Positions 44,343 through 56,990 of a stretch of 64,000 nucleotides of DNA are shown here, one piece after another. Source of the DNA: Alentia gelatinosa (Eukaryota > Annelida > Polychaeta > Phyllodocida > Polynoidae); contig OX465584.1 of the NCBI GenBank assembly GCA_950022655.1, forward strand, positions 56,471,789 to 56,535,788, given 5' to 3'. Made by a program: the position numbers and the translations under genes. The notes under the pieces are model-generated. The model did no database searches, was not told the origin of the DNA, and saw nothing but the letters and a program-made list of their open reading frames with translations. Positions within the stretch are counted from its first letter, which is position 1, and each line of letters opens with the position of its first letter.

Positions 44343-44820
44343 TTGTTGTATGTGGTGTGACGTGGCCTTTACTTCCTGAACTTCTTCAGGGTTTTGCTGT
44401 ATGGAAGGTTCATTTTCATCTTCCTCTACTTGGGATTCCTAATGATTAGCTTGTGTATTCCCTGTAACCTCATGGAGCAAGGTGTGATGCTTCCGACTAC
44501 AAGTCTTACACCTGCTGGTACTTCTGCACTCCTTTGCCTAATGTCCCCCCTTTAAACAGTTGAAACAGAGTCTCTTACTATTGGCCACTTGCACTCTTTG
44601 GTCGACAGACTTGTTCTTGAACTTGTCGCATCCCCATATCAGGTGTTCCATGCTTTCACACATTTTGCATTGCTGTGTGACCCTTGCTCCTGGAGCCCTT
44701 CCCTCCTTGGATTTGTTGCTTTTAACAGTTGATGTTTCAGACTTAGTTTCTGAAGCATGAGGCTTAGCAGATGTTGAGAAAGAAGTGCCTTGTGAATGTA
44801 GGGGTCTTTCTTTCCTGACT

Positions 44821-45120
44821 TTAGTGGCTTGGTTCTGTAGCTTCAGTTGAGCCTATAGGATGGTTAGAGACTTTGGCCTCCTTTTGTACGAAACTCACAA
44901 ACTGAGCAAAGGTGGGGAAGTCTTTGCTACCTTCTTGTATGTTAGTTACGTAACTTGTACATCTGTTTGAGCACCTATTGGGGAGCTTTGCCTTTAACCT
45001 TTTCTTCTCTCGGTAGTCGTTTAGGTAGCTAAAGCCTTCTATATGGGACATAGCATCTAAACAGGTCTGAAGAAAGTCAGCATATGTTTGTAAGGCATTA
45101 TGATCCTTTCTCTGCAACAA
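44821..45120 (-). pseudogene. BEL/Pao Gag, internal part
   Basis: A 99-codon frame (HNALQTYADFLQTCLDAMSH, then FSYLNDYREKKRLKAKLPNR) matches the helical Gag region of BEL/Pao elements (DUF1759-like). Its 5' continuation is cut by LINE B at about 45125. Confidence 0.65.
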
Positions 45121-45124
45121 TCAC

Positions 45125-47338
45125 AGACAATTAATGATCATCTTTCAACGATAAGAAAAGATATAAAATACATCAAAGTAGATATAACAAGTGAAATGAG
45201 ATATATATAGAGCACTTCAACGAAAACTAAAAAGATACCAACACACTACCTCCAGTCATAGACCGAGAAAGAACTTTTTATCGCTTTTTTAAATTCCACA
45301 TAACTCGTTAATCTTTGTGTAGCAGGATCTAACCTATCCCAGAGAATGTTTCCTCATTAAATTGGTGGTCTGAAGTATGTACTACTATTAATCCTTATTT
45401 TATTAAGCCTTAGACTATTACGGCTCCTTGTGATTCATACTCTATTGTCAATGTTGCTGAATATCTTGGATTGGTTATACATCATATTGAGAATTTACAT
45501 ATTACGTCTGGCATCCAGATAGTCTATACTTAGCTCTCAATATTTTGGTATCTATTCCAATTACTTTTTATGGTTCTAAGAGCTCTGTTCTGGGTGGATT
45601 GTAATCCTTTAATATAAATCGAATTAGCCCCATCAATAAGAAAAGAACTATACTCTAGGGTCAGCCTAATAATGGAGATATAGATCTGCCGAGCTGTTCC
45701 ATTATCAGTTTGACTTCTTATTTTACCCAGCTTAAATTACCTATTATTGGCATTTTTATTGATATCCTTAAGATGGGCAGTTAAGTTCATACATGTATCT
45801 AAGGTCACTCCTAAGTATTTATATTTATTTACCATTTCAAGTTCTTTATTACTATATCTAATACTAATAGGATCAAGTAATTTAGTACGACATTAGAAGT
45901 GAACCACATACTCTTAGTTTTTTTTGCATTGATGGTCATCCCATTAGCATTATACCAGTTGATCACTTCATTAAAACTACTCTGTAATTTCGCTAATATT
46001 TCGCTTTCTTGCTTTCCTGCAGAATACAAAACCAGGTCATCAGCATATTGAATATGAGAACAACCAGACACATTTGCACACATGCCATTGATGAACAGAT
46101 TAAATAATATAAGTCCTAAAACGGAACCTTGAGGAACACCGTAGTTGATACATTTTAAACTAAAGAATGAACCATTGATTTTTCCTTTTTGTTTCCTTTT
46201 ATCAAGATAATCAGTTACCCAAGTTACCAGATTAATAGGAAAATGAAATTCATATATCATCTCGCGGGTCAAAAGGTCATGAGGTTCGGAGTCAAAGGCC
46301 CTTTTAAGGTCTACATATATAGCTGCCAAATTATCCCCCTTATTTCTTGAATCATAAATATCCCGAGTAAAGGTAAAGAGAGCATCACTAGTACCTAAAT
46401 ATTTCCTAAAACCAAACTGAGATTGATTAAGAGAATAATTTCTTTCAGTAAAGTCTTCAATATATACCGCTATACATTTTTCAATGCGTTTTGCAGGAAT
46501 AGGAGTAAGAGTGATCTGGCGCCAGTTTTCTATTTCAGAGTGGTTACCACTTTTAGGAATGGGGACTACGGTTCCTTTTTTCCACAGTGCAGGTACCTTA
46601 CCAGCCATAAATGAGCATATTCCTATTGAGTATTATCATAGAATCCCTAATCACCCAAGATGAAACATTCTCAATCCCTGAGGTTTTAGAAATACAGATA
46701 GCTTTAGCAAGTTTTACTATATCAATTCCCGTAAACTTCAACTCACAACACTCATTAACTTCACCTTCCAAACTATTAATTAAGGTGCTATAGGCAGTCG
46801 TATCCCTAGCCACAAATAAGTTCTTACCAATGTCACAAAAATAATTATTAATATAATCTGGAATCTGTTCATTATCGATTCTGGCACCATTATCATCTAC
46901 TATAAAGGAACAATCACAACCATCGTTCCTAGACCCTGTCAAATCTCTAACTAGTCTCCAGAACTCCTTAGGTTGATTTTTACAGTTATTTATTTGTTCT
47001 CTACAAAAGTTACTCTTAGCTAATTTAAGACCTCTCTTTATTAGTTTACTCAGTGCTTTTGCTTTATGTAATAATTCAGGTTCTTTAGTTTGTTTGTATT
47101 CATGTAAAACTGTCATACGTTCATTCATCTGATAATACATTTCATCAGATACCCATGCATCTTTAGTTCTTATTTTCTTGAAATGGATGATAGGGCACTC
47201 ATGGTCTAAGAAATTAGTTATCAGGTTTAATAAGATTTCACATAAGGTATCGGGATTCGTCTCTTGGTAATATTTACCCCAATTGGAATTAGATACGCAA
47301 TCTTTTTTTTTAACTATAAGAGCAGTGTTTATTTCCAG
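45125..47338 (-). mobile_element. LINE B, 3' part (linker, RT, C-terminus)
   Basis: Minus strand from 47338: a linker with NWGKYYQETNPDTLCEILL and TKDAWVSDEMYYQ (47300-46598); then RT at 46608-45829 with VVPIPKSGN, FGFRKYLGTSDAL, YVDLKRAFDSEPHDLL, YGVPQGSVLGL and IQYADDLVLYSAG; then a C-terminal stretch with LEYSSFLIDGANSIYIKGLQ and LDPATQRLTSYVEFKKAIKS to a stop near 45246. The endonuclease half lies at 52995-53760, so LINE A inserted between them. There is a shift between linker and RT. CR1/Jockey-like. Confidence 0.85.
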
Positions 47339-47704
47339 ATTTCAAGACATTTCGTACAGCTTGTATACGTTCAGAAATCTTAACATTGGTTATCAATCAC
47401 AACATAATCTTATGTGGTCATATACTTGCTCCTATTTAATTTTATTTACTGGATTTTGAGGAATCTATTATCTTTTTCCTGTTATTTTCACAGTAAGCAA
47501 AACCTCAATATCTAACTTTCCTAGCACTACATTTCGTTGCCACCCATCAGTTTTCACTTTGTTGAAATGTTCCTTTGATTCCACTACTCATTCATTCTCC
47601 AAATTGTCTGATTGTCACATCAGATCATAGAAAGTCTTAGATAGTCCTTCAAAATATAATATATGGGGTGCTGAAAGTGAACAAATACTATCGCAAAACC
47701 GGAT

Positions 47705-48125
47705 ATCAATAAGGTAGGATAAAATCAAAACCTTATTCGTTTTAATCTGGGCTCCCGTATGCGACGACTGGAGTTTGGCGTAGTGATATCATGAGGCGGA
47801 GCCGAGTGATATCTGAAGCCAAAACTCCAGGAGTCGCATACGGAAGCCCAGATTAAAACGAATAAGGTTTTGATTTTATCCTACCCCCTGTGATTGATAT
47901 TTTTATGTGAGGATAATAACAAAATACACGATAAAAACTTTCTGAAGTCCTCCATATAGCTCTCCTTGCTGCTCTGAATACGCTTGGAACTACTTTCAGC
48001 TGCTGATCTCTGATTGGTCCTTTTTTTGTACGCTCCTAGGAGCGATTTTTTATCCGTATGCGACATACGGGCACATACGGAAAGTCAATGTTAAGCCTAT
48101 GGGATTTTATATTAGGGGTAGGATA
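47705..48125. mobile_element. Foldback element family A, inside the LINE A 3' region
   Basis: GTAGGATAAAATCAAAACC, then TTATTCGTTTTAATCTGGGCT, forms the left arm, and the inverted copy ends GATTTTATCCTACCCC at 47887. The apex at 47785-47813 is GATATC-ATGAGGCGGAGCCGAGT-GATATC. The second half runs to TTAGGGGTAGGATAAAG at about 48125. The arms are nearly perfect here. Confidence 0.75.
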
Positions 48126-48860
48126 AAGGTGGAGACATGGAGGAACATTGAGGATAATTGACACCTTCCAACATTTACAGGACAAGGAAGGGTAGACATG
48201 GACAGGTTGAGATATGGAGAAAATTAAGTATCAACTGAGAATTTGACCAGTTAAAAAATCTCCTCTTTTACATTTCATTCTCTAGCCCCTTGAGGAAGCC
48301 GAATTTATGAACCTTATTTAGGTTGGCACAAGTGATCTTCTCTATCCTTAACCTTTGTTTCAGCTCACCCATGAATTGTGTGACGTCAAGCTTATTATCA
48401 TAGAAGAGTCTTTGTCTATAAATGAAAGCCTTACCATGTAATAGCAAATAGTTGAGCAGTATATTTCCCTGCTTATTTAAACCTTTATCATAACACCCAA
48501 ACAAGATCTCCTTCTGATTTACTCTGAGAACATCCTTTTTCAATAATGCATATGTATATTTTCTAAGTAAATTCCAAAATTCTTTCACCTTAGGACATTC
48601 AGTAAAGAAATGGATCAGGGTGTCCTCCTCGGGACAATATGTACATTCAGGGGACTCTATGATCTTTTTTATAGCTAAATACCTGTTACAAGTTATTGTT
48701 CGATTTATAATTCTGAAATGAAGTGATTGTATTCTTGTCTCCCTCAATACAATGTATGGAACAAGACAGATTTCTTCCCGTTCTTTCGAGTCGTATGGCA
48801 GGTCTCGGAAATGTTCACTCCATTAAACCCCTGCTTTTGTTATCATTGCATAATAGGGGA

Positions 48861-49268
48861 CCCCCACCTACCACGATAGGCCACGACATGCTTCGCGATC
48901 GCTACGATTTTAAATGCGGAAATCGTGACCTATCGGGAGGTCCCCGATAGGTCCAATAGTTTGAAATCGTAGAGCGTGGCAACGCCTTGGGAGGACCAAT
49001 AACATAAACTATGGTCACGATAGCTCCACGACGAAACCAGCGGCTGCTATGATACCCTACGACAGGCTACGAAATTTCCAACATGTTGGATATTATCGGG
49101 ACCTCTACGATTGGCGATTTCATCGCAGCCTATCGTGAGCTGTCGTAGACGAAATCGCAGAAACCTGTCCCACCTACCACGATTTTGCCAGACCTCACGC
49201 TCCAATCGGAATGGTGTCGGGAAGGCGGTCGTAAGGTCAATCGGGACCAGAATCGTGGTAGGTGGGGG
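48861..49268. mobile_element. DNA element with CCCCCACCTACCACGAT ends, inside LINE A
   Basis: The terminal 17 bases are perfect inverted copies at 48861-48877 and 49252-49268. The inside is rich in CTACGAT/ATCGTAG words and has a CCTATCGG / CCGATAGG hairpin. LINE A coding sequence is interrupted here: RIYRILLDRK lies on one side, SEHFRDLPYDSKEREEICLV on the other. No transposase. Confidence 0.75.
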
Positions 49269-50243
49269 CAGGCTTTTACGGTCTAACAATATTCTGTATA
49301 TTCTTTTACTCTGCATATCTAGAACATTGATCATGTCTGTTCTTTGTATTTTAAAGAGTATCATGTCTTTGTCACATACAGTTTCCTTTGGATCAAGATG
49401 TCTTATCCATGGGATAGCCGACCTCAAAGAGAACGTATCTAGGAAAGTCATTTTAACCCCATATTTCTCATTCAAGTCTTGATACGACATAAGACCTTTT
49501 TCATTAAATAGGTTCTTGACTTGATAAATCTTGGCTTTACATAAATGTTCAATTTTAGACTTAGTGAGTCCAGTTTCAAAGAACCTATTATTCCATAAAT
49601 ATTTGTTCATGCATTTTTTGTCGTCCCTGGAGTTTGTACTGTAAACCTTATCCCAAATGGCTAATATTTCCCTATAGAAGTTACTATGAGATTGTATTTT
49701 CTTCTTGTCATCCTTCCTGAGAAAGAAATGAGATAAAGATTCATCTGTACACACATCCTCTCTAAACATAAATGTCAAGGTTTTCTTGTCCTGATGACTA
49801 GTCATTTCACAAAATGAATTCTAGATACCATTGTCATTGTCTCCAAGTCAAGTAAGCTTAGGCTTCCCTGTCTAGTATCCAATAACAATGTACTGTAAGC
49901 AATCTTGGAAGCACCCTCGTTCCATAAGAAGTCAGTTTCAATCTTTTTAAATTCTTTGGAAATAGGTTTTGGTACGAAGGTATTGGAGCATGGGTATAGG
50001 AGAAGTGGAATCATCAAGGAATTAATCACACATTTTTTTCCTTTCAGAGAAAGTTGTCAATGAGCCCAATTTCTGGCAATGGAAGAACACTTTACCAGCC
50101 TTTGTGAAAAATTGAGATTGATGTGTTCCTCCAATCCCATATTTCACAAGAACAAAATACCCAGGATTTTGATTTCACGAACCTCCTTAAACTTGCATTT
50201 AATTCTACTCATGTGATCTGGGTAAAAAGCAAGGATTTTTTAT

Positions 50244-50987
50244 TTATCTCCATTCAAGGTGAGACCAGAGAAGGACCTGAAGCTCCACCATTAGTAATAG
50301 CACACTGCCCAAGGAAATTTGATTCTTAATAAACAGTGTGATATCATCAGCAAAGCTTGTTATTTTTATAGATTCCCACTGAGTGGAAAGTCCTTGTATA
50401 CTGTGATCATTCCTTATGATGTGTGCTAAGATTTCAGTTGTCAGTATAAATAAATAAGGAGAAATACAGCATCCCTGACAAACACTCCTTTCGGGAGAAA
50501 ACCAATGTGTAAATATCCCATTATTCATCACACAGCAATCTTGATCACAATATAAAAGTTCCATCCATTCCAAAAAGTATTCTCCCAGGCCAAACATTTG
50601 CAGACTCTTAAAGATTGAAGGCCAGGTGATAGAGTCGAAAGCCTTTCTAAAGTCTAAAGAAACTATTCCTGCCTCCTCATAGTCAGAAGAGTCGAGAAGA
50701 AGAGCATCCTCTATCTTCCGGATATTTGTACCCAAAAATCCGCCTCTGATATATGCTGTTTGGTCATCGAGAACCAGCTTGCCAATGACCGTTTTAAGTC
50801 TATTAGTGAGGCCTTTTGTTAGTATCTTGTAATCATAGTTCAGTAGAGTAATCGGCCTCCAGTTGTCAAGATTCTGTCTGGATTCCTGAGTTTTGGGGAT
50901 AAGGGTAATGATTCCCCTCTTCTGTTCTGACCCAAGTTCGCCTTCCTCTAGGGAGTAGAGCAAAGATTGATGGAGCGGTTCTTTCAA
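50244..50987 (-). pseudogene. Reverse transcriptase core of LINE A
   Basis: A 247-codon frame with an RT finger/palm set: GIITLIPKTQ, NWRPITLLNYDYK, DDQTAYIRGGFLGTN, SLDFRKAFDSITWP (motif A), CQGCCISPYLFIL (motif B) and SFADDITLF (motif C). Upstream and downstream pieces need a frameshift to join. Confidence 0.8.
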
Positions 50988-52994
50988 TACATCCCAGAAG
51001 ATTTTATAGAACTCAACAGTTAAACCATCAGACCCAGGGGATTTATTAGATTCATTTCCTTCAAAGCCGTGGTTAGTTCCCCAACACTCAGTTCCACATC
51101 CAGTCCTTCTACCTCTGTCTTGTTCAATTTAGGAAGTGAGGGAATAACCTTCTCATCTTATACTGTCAGAAATTCTGGATCTGGCACTCCTTCATGATCC
51201 AGAGTATGCAATTTGTTGTAATAGTCATGTATTACTGTACGGACCTCCTTAGGGTCTGAGACTATTTCTACCCCAGTGTCCCACATATGGGTAATCAATT
51301 TGTCCTGATATCTTTTCTTCTCTAGATTAAGAAAATATCTTGTGGGTTTTTCAACCAGATCATTCCATCCTATCTTCGTCCTTACCATTGTAGCTAAGGT
51401 TTCCATTCTGGCCATTTCCTCTATCTGTTTTTTAAGTGAGTAAATTTCCTGCTCTATATTTTCACCAACTTCCACTTCAATATCTCCATCAATACTAAGT
51501 TCACCCATTTCCTTCACTAAAGTATGTAGCCTCGCTTCTAGTTCCTTATTGAGTTTTGTATCTTCCCTTTTCTTATCTTTGGCAAAGGATATTGAAAAAC
51601 GTTTCATTTGATACTTCAGGAATTCCCATTTCTTTGTGGGATCCAGACCTTTTTCCTTTCCCAATTTATCTTTGATTTTCTCTTCCATACCTTCACTATA
51701 CTTTTTGTAGGCAAGAGGAAAGTTGTTATGTTTCCATAACCCAGGACCCCTCTTCTCTCTATTGAATTCAAAAACAATTTTTGCAGGACTATGATCGGAC
51801 ATGAAAGCCAAACCAATGGTAGCTATTTTAACCCTGTTCTTAATTGAATCTGAAATAAGCCAGTAGTCTAGTCTGGAGGCCTGTTTATTTCTATGAAAAG
51901 AAAACCTTCTTGCTTCTGGATTCCTTTCCCTCCATATGTCTGTCAATTCTAGTGCTTGCATCAGAGAAAGGACTTTTTCTCTATATTTGTATGTTTTATA
52001 TGGTGTGTTTGTATTTTTCTATCTGAAATGGGGTCTAGAGCAATATTCAGATCGCCAGCTATCAGAATGGGCAAGTCTTCAAATTCTGCAATATATTGAA
52101 ATATTTTTTCTATATTTTCCACCTGTTCCTTCTCATGATTTTGTGTTGGGGCATAAATATTGACAAAAAGGAAGGTTTAATCCTCGACTGTTATCTTAAT
52201 TATGATATATCTTCTCAAGGGGTCACTAATGCATTCATCTATGTTAAATTTCTCCTTGAGATTGAACATAATAGCAACTCCTTTGGAGTTGGACAGGCCA
52301 TGGGCTGCTATCACTCTACTCCCCCACTCTTTCTCCCAAAGATGATGCGTTGAGGCCTGACTATGAGTTTCTTGGAAGAGGCATAGGTCATAATTCTCAC
52401 TTATATTTTTATAAACTGCTTTTCTTTTGACTCTGTCACCCAGCCCATCAACACTCATGGACCCTATCCACAGACAGAATTTGTTATCATCCCCATCTTC
52501 CTGGAGCACTTATTCATAGTTTGCCTGGTCATTACACCCTCTAGCTTATTTCTTCCTACTACAGCTGTGAGCTCGAAAACAATCTTGGATACCATTGAAA
52601 TTGACAAGAACATTTGTTCAACACAACACAAATTACACACCACCTGAACACGACATTTAGAATCAGTGAAGTTTACCCGAACTATGTTGGCATAGAACAA
52701 GTGCCTCATGAAAATGACATAACATGGAATGTGAATATAAAACTAACAGTTGTTTGTGGGATAGCCTGGGCGAGCAAATCCTTACTATCCAAATCCTTTT
52801 ATCTCACTTTAAAGATCATCACTTGAGGCTTGAGAGCTAGCATGAGTTGAGAAGAGACCAGAAGTTCCTGAAAGTATTTGTAGTGGAGGGTGAAAATCTC
52901 ACAACTCCCCTCCCAAGGTAACCACCTTGAGGAAGAATGAGATATCCTTACTGGTCCAGCAGATTAACCAATCATACTAGAGCACTGGGAGAAT

Positions 52995-53760
52995 TTTCTA
53001 GACTATTGAAGTCATAATACTTATATGATCTACCTTCAAAAACTATTTTCCTTTTTTTACTATTCTGTTTTTTTCCTAATAACATATGTGGGCAGATGGT
53101 CACTGATGAGACCTGTGGCAACTCCACTTTTACAGACATACCTAGAGTTAGAAAACATTAAATCAATCATGGTTCCACCATTCCCATTAGGTCTAGTTAT
53201 ATCAGTTATGTATTGTTTAAGTTCATGCCCTTTAGTTAAATTATAGAGTTTCGCCATATTTGGGTTGTTTCTAAAGGAGATATCTATATTGAAATCTCCA
53301 ATTAGCCATATTTCACTGTTTTTTACTACATCTGCAGAAAGAATTTTCTCTATAGTATCAATCATTGATGAGTAATTATCTCCTGGGAGCCTATAAATTA
53401 TTATGATTGTCAAATATCTATTCCCTGGTTTAGTAATTTTAAGAGTCAGGTATTCAAAAGTAAGTGTTATTCCGGAAAAACTATCTAATTTCACAGTATA
53501 GGGGGCCAAATCCAAATTAACATAACAACAAACACCTCCCCCAATCCTGCTTAGTCTATCTTCCCTAAAAATCTTATTATCTATTTTAACCATACCATCA
53601 GTAAGTTTTTCATTTAACCATGATTCGGTAATGCCTATGATATCATAATCATTATATAGTATTCTGAATTCATCTAAATTAGGATATAAACTCCTTATAT
53701 TATATTGTAAGATCTTCAGCCCTTTATCATTTTTCGCATTAGTTATCATCTTCTACTAAA
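52995..53760 (-). mobile_element. LINE B, 5' part (AP endonuclease)
   Basis: A minus-strand frame 53749-53060 (229 codons) holds a nearly complete apurinic-type endonuclease: LKILQYNIRSL, GITESWL (catalytic Glu), IIIIYRLPGDN, WLIGDFNIDI and LISDHLPTYVI. A one-base shift then leads to RKIVFEGRSYKYYDFNSLE, which continues across the LINE A insertion into the 47338 side. It starts almost at its 5' end, so LINE B was close to full length. Confidence 0.85.
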
Positions 53761-54050
53761 TATGAAGTAATGAAAAGAAATAATCAATTTATTTAGCAAA
53801 TAAAGGGCAGTTAGGTGGGACAGTCCCAACCAAAAGCCAGTACTAGTTGGGTCATGGAAGCCCAACCAGGACTATATGATATATAACTATGGATATTAAA
53901 GGATTAGTGAATAGTTAATTACAGCATCTAGCGTTTGATAGCCCTTTTCTAATTCAGATTGATGAGATAAAATTCCTGTTTCATCAAGTTCTCCTTTCGC
54001 GACAGCATTATGATGATTTTATCACTTGCTTCAACTCATAATATTTTCGT
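53761..54050 (-). pseudogene. BEL/Pao Gag stretch between LINE B and the Gag start
   Basis: On the minus strand, frames such as GELDETGILSHQSELEKGYQ follow the Gag start region after a stop and frame change. The border with the LINE B 5' end is near 53760-53900 and not exact. Confidence 0.45.
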
Positions 54051-54308
54051 TCAAAATTTTTCTTTCTCTTTTTCATTTCCTGTCATCTTTCCTGTGTTGG
54101 TTTTATCTCTTTGAGACCTGTGAACATGGTTGGTTCCAAGTTGCTGTAGTTCCTCTTGAAGCTGGGTGATCTTAGCTTCATTCTCAGCAATTTGGCTTCT
54201 TGAATCTGGGTTTCCTTCTTCAGTTACTTTGTCTGCCAAGTGCTGGTTTTCCTTTTCTAAGAACTGGAGTTCCGTACATATGTCTGCTGCCTTTGACTTA
54301 CCTGCCAT
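54051..54308 (-). pseudogene. BEL/Pao Gag N-terminus, coiled coil
   Basis: The frame starts MAGKSKAADICTELQFLEKE and gives 85 codons of strongly heptad-like, charged sequence (NQHLADKVTEEG, QIAENEAKITQLQEELQQLG). It is placed just inside the 5' LTR and leader, where BEL/Pao Gag starts. The rest of Gag is on the far side of LINE B. Confidence 0.6.
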
Positions 54309-54961
54309 ATTTTTCGACTTGTAGATCTAACTACGCCTATGCCAGTATTGAGTTATGTTACCAAGTGAGGTTGTTTGGAGTAAGTAATTAGATCAAAGGT
54401 TTGAGGTTTGAATTATCACCCTTGCGAGTGAAATAATTTTACACAGCAGAAAACATGCAAACATGAAGTTATAAGTATAACACCTTGAATTTACAATAAC
54501 CTCATGCTCTGAGAGCTAATGCTACCATCTTAAAGTACACAAAAAGATATTTGCCCAACTGCTTAAAATGTTGCCACACCATGTACTGCCTTGTGTAATT
54601 AAGTGATATGACCAGAGTTGTAACGAGACTAATACAGTTTAATTGAATCTTACATATAAAACCACATATGATACTAACCAGACTGTAAGCATGTACATGG
54701 GAGAAGACTTGTTTGAATCATGAGACTGGTAATATACTCTTTGGAAGATTGGTTTTAATGTATTTACTTGAGTACCTGACTTTACTGTATATTTGTTTCA
54801 AACTTGAATATGTTGAATACAACGTTCACATGAAGGAATGTTCGCTTATCTCGCTTATGATCTCTTCCACCGTGCTGCTTGCTTGGACTGCTTTGCATTT
54901 TACTTGGGCATCTTGGTAATGATCAGGTTCACTCTGGACCCTTGGATGGTTAATGTTTCAT

Positions 54962-56069
54962 TGTGACTGCCTCCCTCAATAATGACTCATGTACAAACTG
55001 ATTTGGCATTCTTGGATTTTTATTGACATAACCAGACAGTGAAACTGAAAATAAACATGAAAATTGTTTCACACTGGTAGGGTTTATGATGACATTACAC
55101 ATGTAGTAATATGAGATTTAAACTATCAGACTATAAATCCGATAAACATGACTTAGATACGATGTGAATGTGTTCCAATATCTACACATAACTGAACTAA
55201 GAAATGGCAAGAAGTGTTGTCAATACTATGTAACCAGATTTTACAGCAAACATGTGACAGTAAAATAGCACCAAAAATCTGACTCAAGTATTTGTTTCAT
55301 TTTCTGCTCATACATCTTAATACATCAATACAATAATTCTCCTGAGCATAAATGTCTTACCACGATTGCCCTTTGAGGAGGACAGTAATTGGAGTACTTA
55401 GGTTGGAATTACATGACTGCACTCTGGTTGGCTACAAGTGGCATCCTAAAGAAATAATATCAATGAATATAGATCTCAAACCTCCTTATGCTGGATATAT
55501 TCTTAAACAGGGTCGGTATTTGGGTAAATAACATTGACAGTTACCAGGTTTTTAAAACATAAGAATCTTGTGCGAATCAAATCCACACTGGCAATTCTAG
55601 TACAAGTTAGAAGTGACGGCATGTGACAATGGTACCGGATAGCATAAACCGACATGATTTATAAAGTGACATCTATATGTTGACAATACACCATTTTCCA
55701 TGAAAGGTACATACCATTCCAAATTGAGTGTATGCTGACAACGCACATGTTATTTGATGCTTTTATTTGAGTTACAACAGTGCTTCACCTTTTCTTAGCC
55801 CTTTGTTCTTTGCGTATGGCTTTAAGCCACAGTTCCACAGTAACTGACAGTTCAGCAGTAAATATCTTATAAAAAATAAAAGATGCTATCATATCAACAC
55901 CAACAAATATTCATGCAAATACAAGCACATAAAATCTATCTAATACACCTTGTGTTACAAATGTAGTTAATGGTCAGTGACCTTGACCTTGGCCTTGGGC
56001 AGTCGTGAAATGTAAACAACACAGCCAACAGACAGTCAGCTTAACAAGTAAGTCTTAGGGGCTGTTACA
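54962..56069 (-). repeat. 5' LTR of the BEL/Pao element
   Basis: Limits are inferred: the right edge TGTTACA meets the minisatellite at 56070, and the left edge TGTGACTGCCTCCCTCAAT is the same 19-mer found at the element's far end (41708-41726). Length about 1.1 kb. The matching 3' LTR is otherwise deleted, so no full LTR comparison is possible. No clear primer-binding site was seen below 54962. The leader from 54309 to 54961 shows nothing else. Confidence 0.5.
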
Positions 56070-56990
56070 GTTAGGCATGTTGTTAGGTTGACAGGTTCAT
56101 GGGTTGGCAGGTTGATTAGTTAAAAGATTGATTGGTAGGCAGGTTGATGGGTCAGCATTTTGATCTGTAGGTATGTTAATGGCTATGCAGCTCTATTGGT
56201 AGGCAGGTTGAGTGGTAGGCAGTTTATGTTTATGTGTTTGCAGGTTGATCAGTAGGCACGATAATGGTTAGGCATGTTAAGATTATGGAAAGGTAAGTTA
56301 ATGGATAGGCAGGTTGACTTGTAGCTATGATGATGAGGTGGCAGGCTGATGGGTAGGTGTATTGATGGGTAGGTAAGTTGATAGGTTTGAATATTAATGG
56401 TTTGGCAGGTTGATGGGTAGGCAGGTTAATGGCAGGCAGGGTGATAAATAGGCAAGTTAATTCGTAGGGAGGTATATCAGTCAGTAATTGATGTGTTGGC
56501 AGATTGATTGGTAGGCAGGCAGGTTGATTGGTTGGTATGTTTATGGGTCGCAGGTTGCTTGGCAGGCAGTTTGACTGGTAGTCAGGTAAGGCCTATGGGT
56601 AAGCTTGATGGGTAGGCAGGTTGAGGGCTTTTAGTGTGATGAGTAGACAAATTGATGGGTAGGAAAGTTGATGGATAAGAATGTTGATGGGTAGGCAGGT
56701 TGATGGGTTCAAAGGCTGTTGGCAGATTGATCGCTAGGTAGGTTGGTGGGCAGGCAGGACGATTGGTAGTCAGGTAAGGCCTATGGGTAAGCTTGATGGG
56801 TAGGCTGGTTGAGGGGTTTTAGTGTGATGAGTAGACAAATGAATCGGTAGGCAAGTTGATGGATAAGCATGTTGATGGGTAGGTAGGTTGATGGATTCAT
56901 AGGTTGATGGGTTTGATGGGTAGGCAGGTTGATGGAGTGGCGGTTGAGGTTGACTGGTAGGTAGGTTGAGGGTTAGCGTGTTGATGGGTA
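56070..56990. repeat. 16-bp minisatellite, block 8
   Basis: Units near GGTTGATGGGTAGGCA. An internal duplication of about 190 bp is visible: GTCAGGTAAGGCCTATGGG, then TTTTAGTGTGATGAGTAGAC, occur at 56581-56652 and again at 56771-56836. Confidence 0.85.

Larger units (their letters stand above)
47339..52994 (-). mobile_element. LINE A (L1/Tx1-like) inserted in LINE B
   Basis: Minus strand: an endonuclease with LCLFQETHS (52509-52177), IYAPTQNHEKEQ and AGDLNIALDP near 52100, and MSDHSPAKIVF (51961-51158, continuing into a coiled linker); RT at 50987-50244 with NLDNWRPITLLNYDYKILTK, VSLDFRKAFDSITW and ITSFADDITLF; a segment at 50029-49802 with PKPISKEFKKIETDFLW; a region at 49805-49280; and a zf-RVT-like end at 48747-48268 with CTYCPEEDTLIHFFTECPKV. 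The NWRPITLLN and DFRKAFDS forms and the Cys/His end are typical of L1/Tx1, unlike LINEs B-D. Its edges carry CTAGAAA / CTGGAAA, a possible short target duplication. Several frame breaks; inactive. Confidence 0.85.
41708..56069 (-). mobile_element. BEL/Pao LTR retrotransposon, broken by nested LINEs
   Basis: Minus-strand order fits BEL/Pao: a 5' LTR (56069-54962), gag start (54308-54051), more gag (45120-44821), a cysteine-rich knuckle zone near 44600, the protease, RT, RNase H-like and integrase remains (to about 41740). The right end is TGTTACA and the left end TGTGACTG. Gag is split by LINE B, which runs from about 45125 to 53760 with its own insertions. The RT lacks its YVDD segment, the integrase is cut off, and frames shift repeatedly, so it is dead. 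It is inserted in the 16-bp minisatellite; a GTTGA/GTTAG pair flanks it, at best a decayed 5-bp duplication. Confidence 0.8.
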
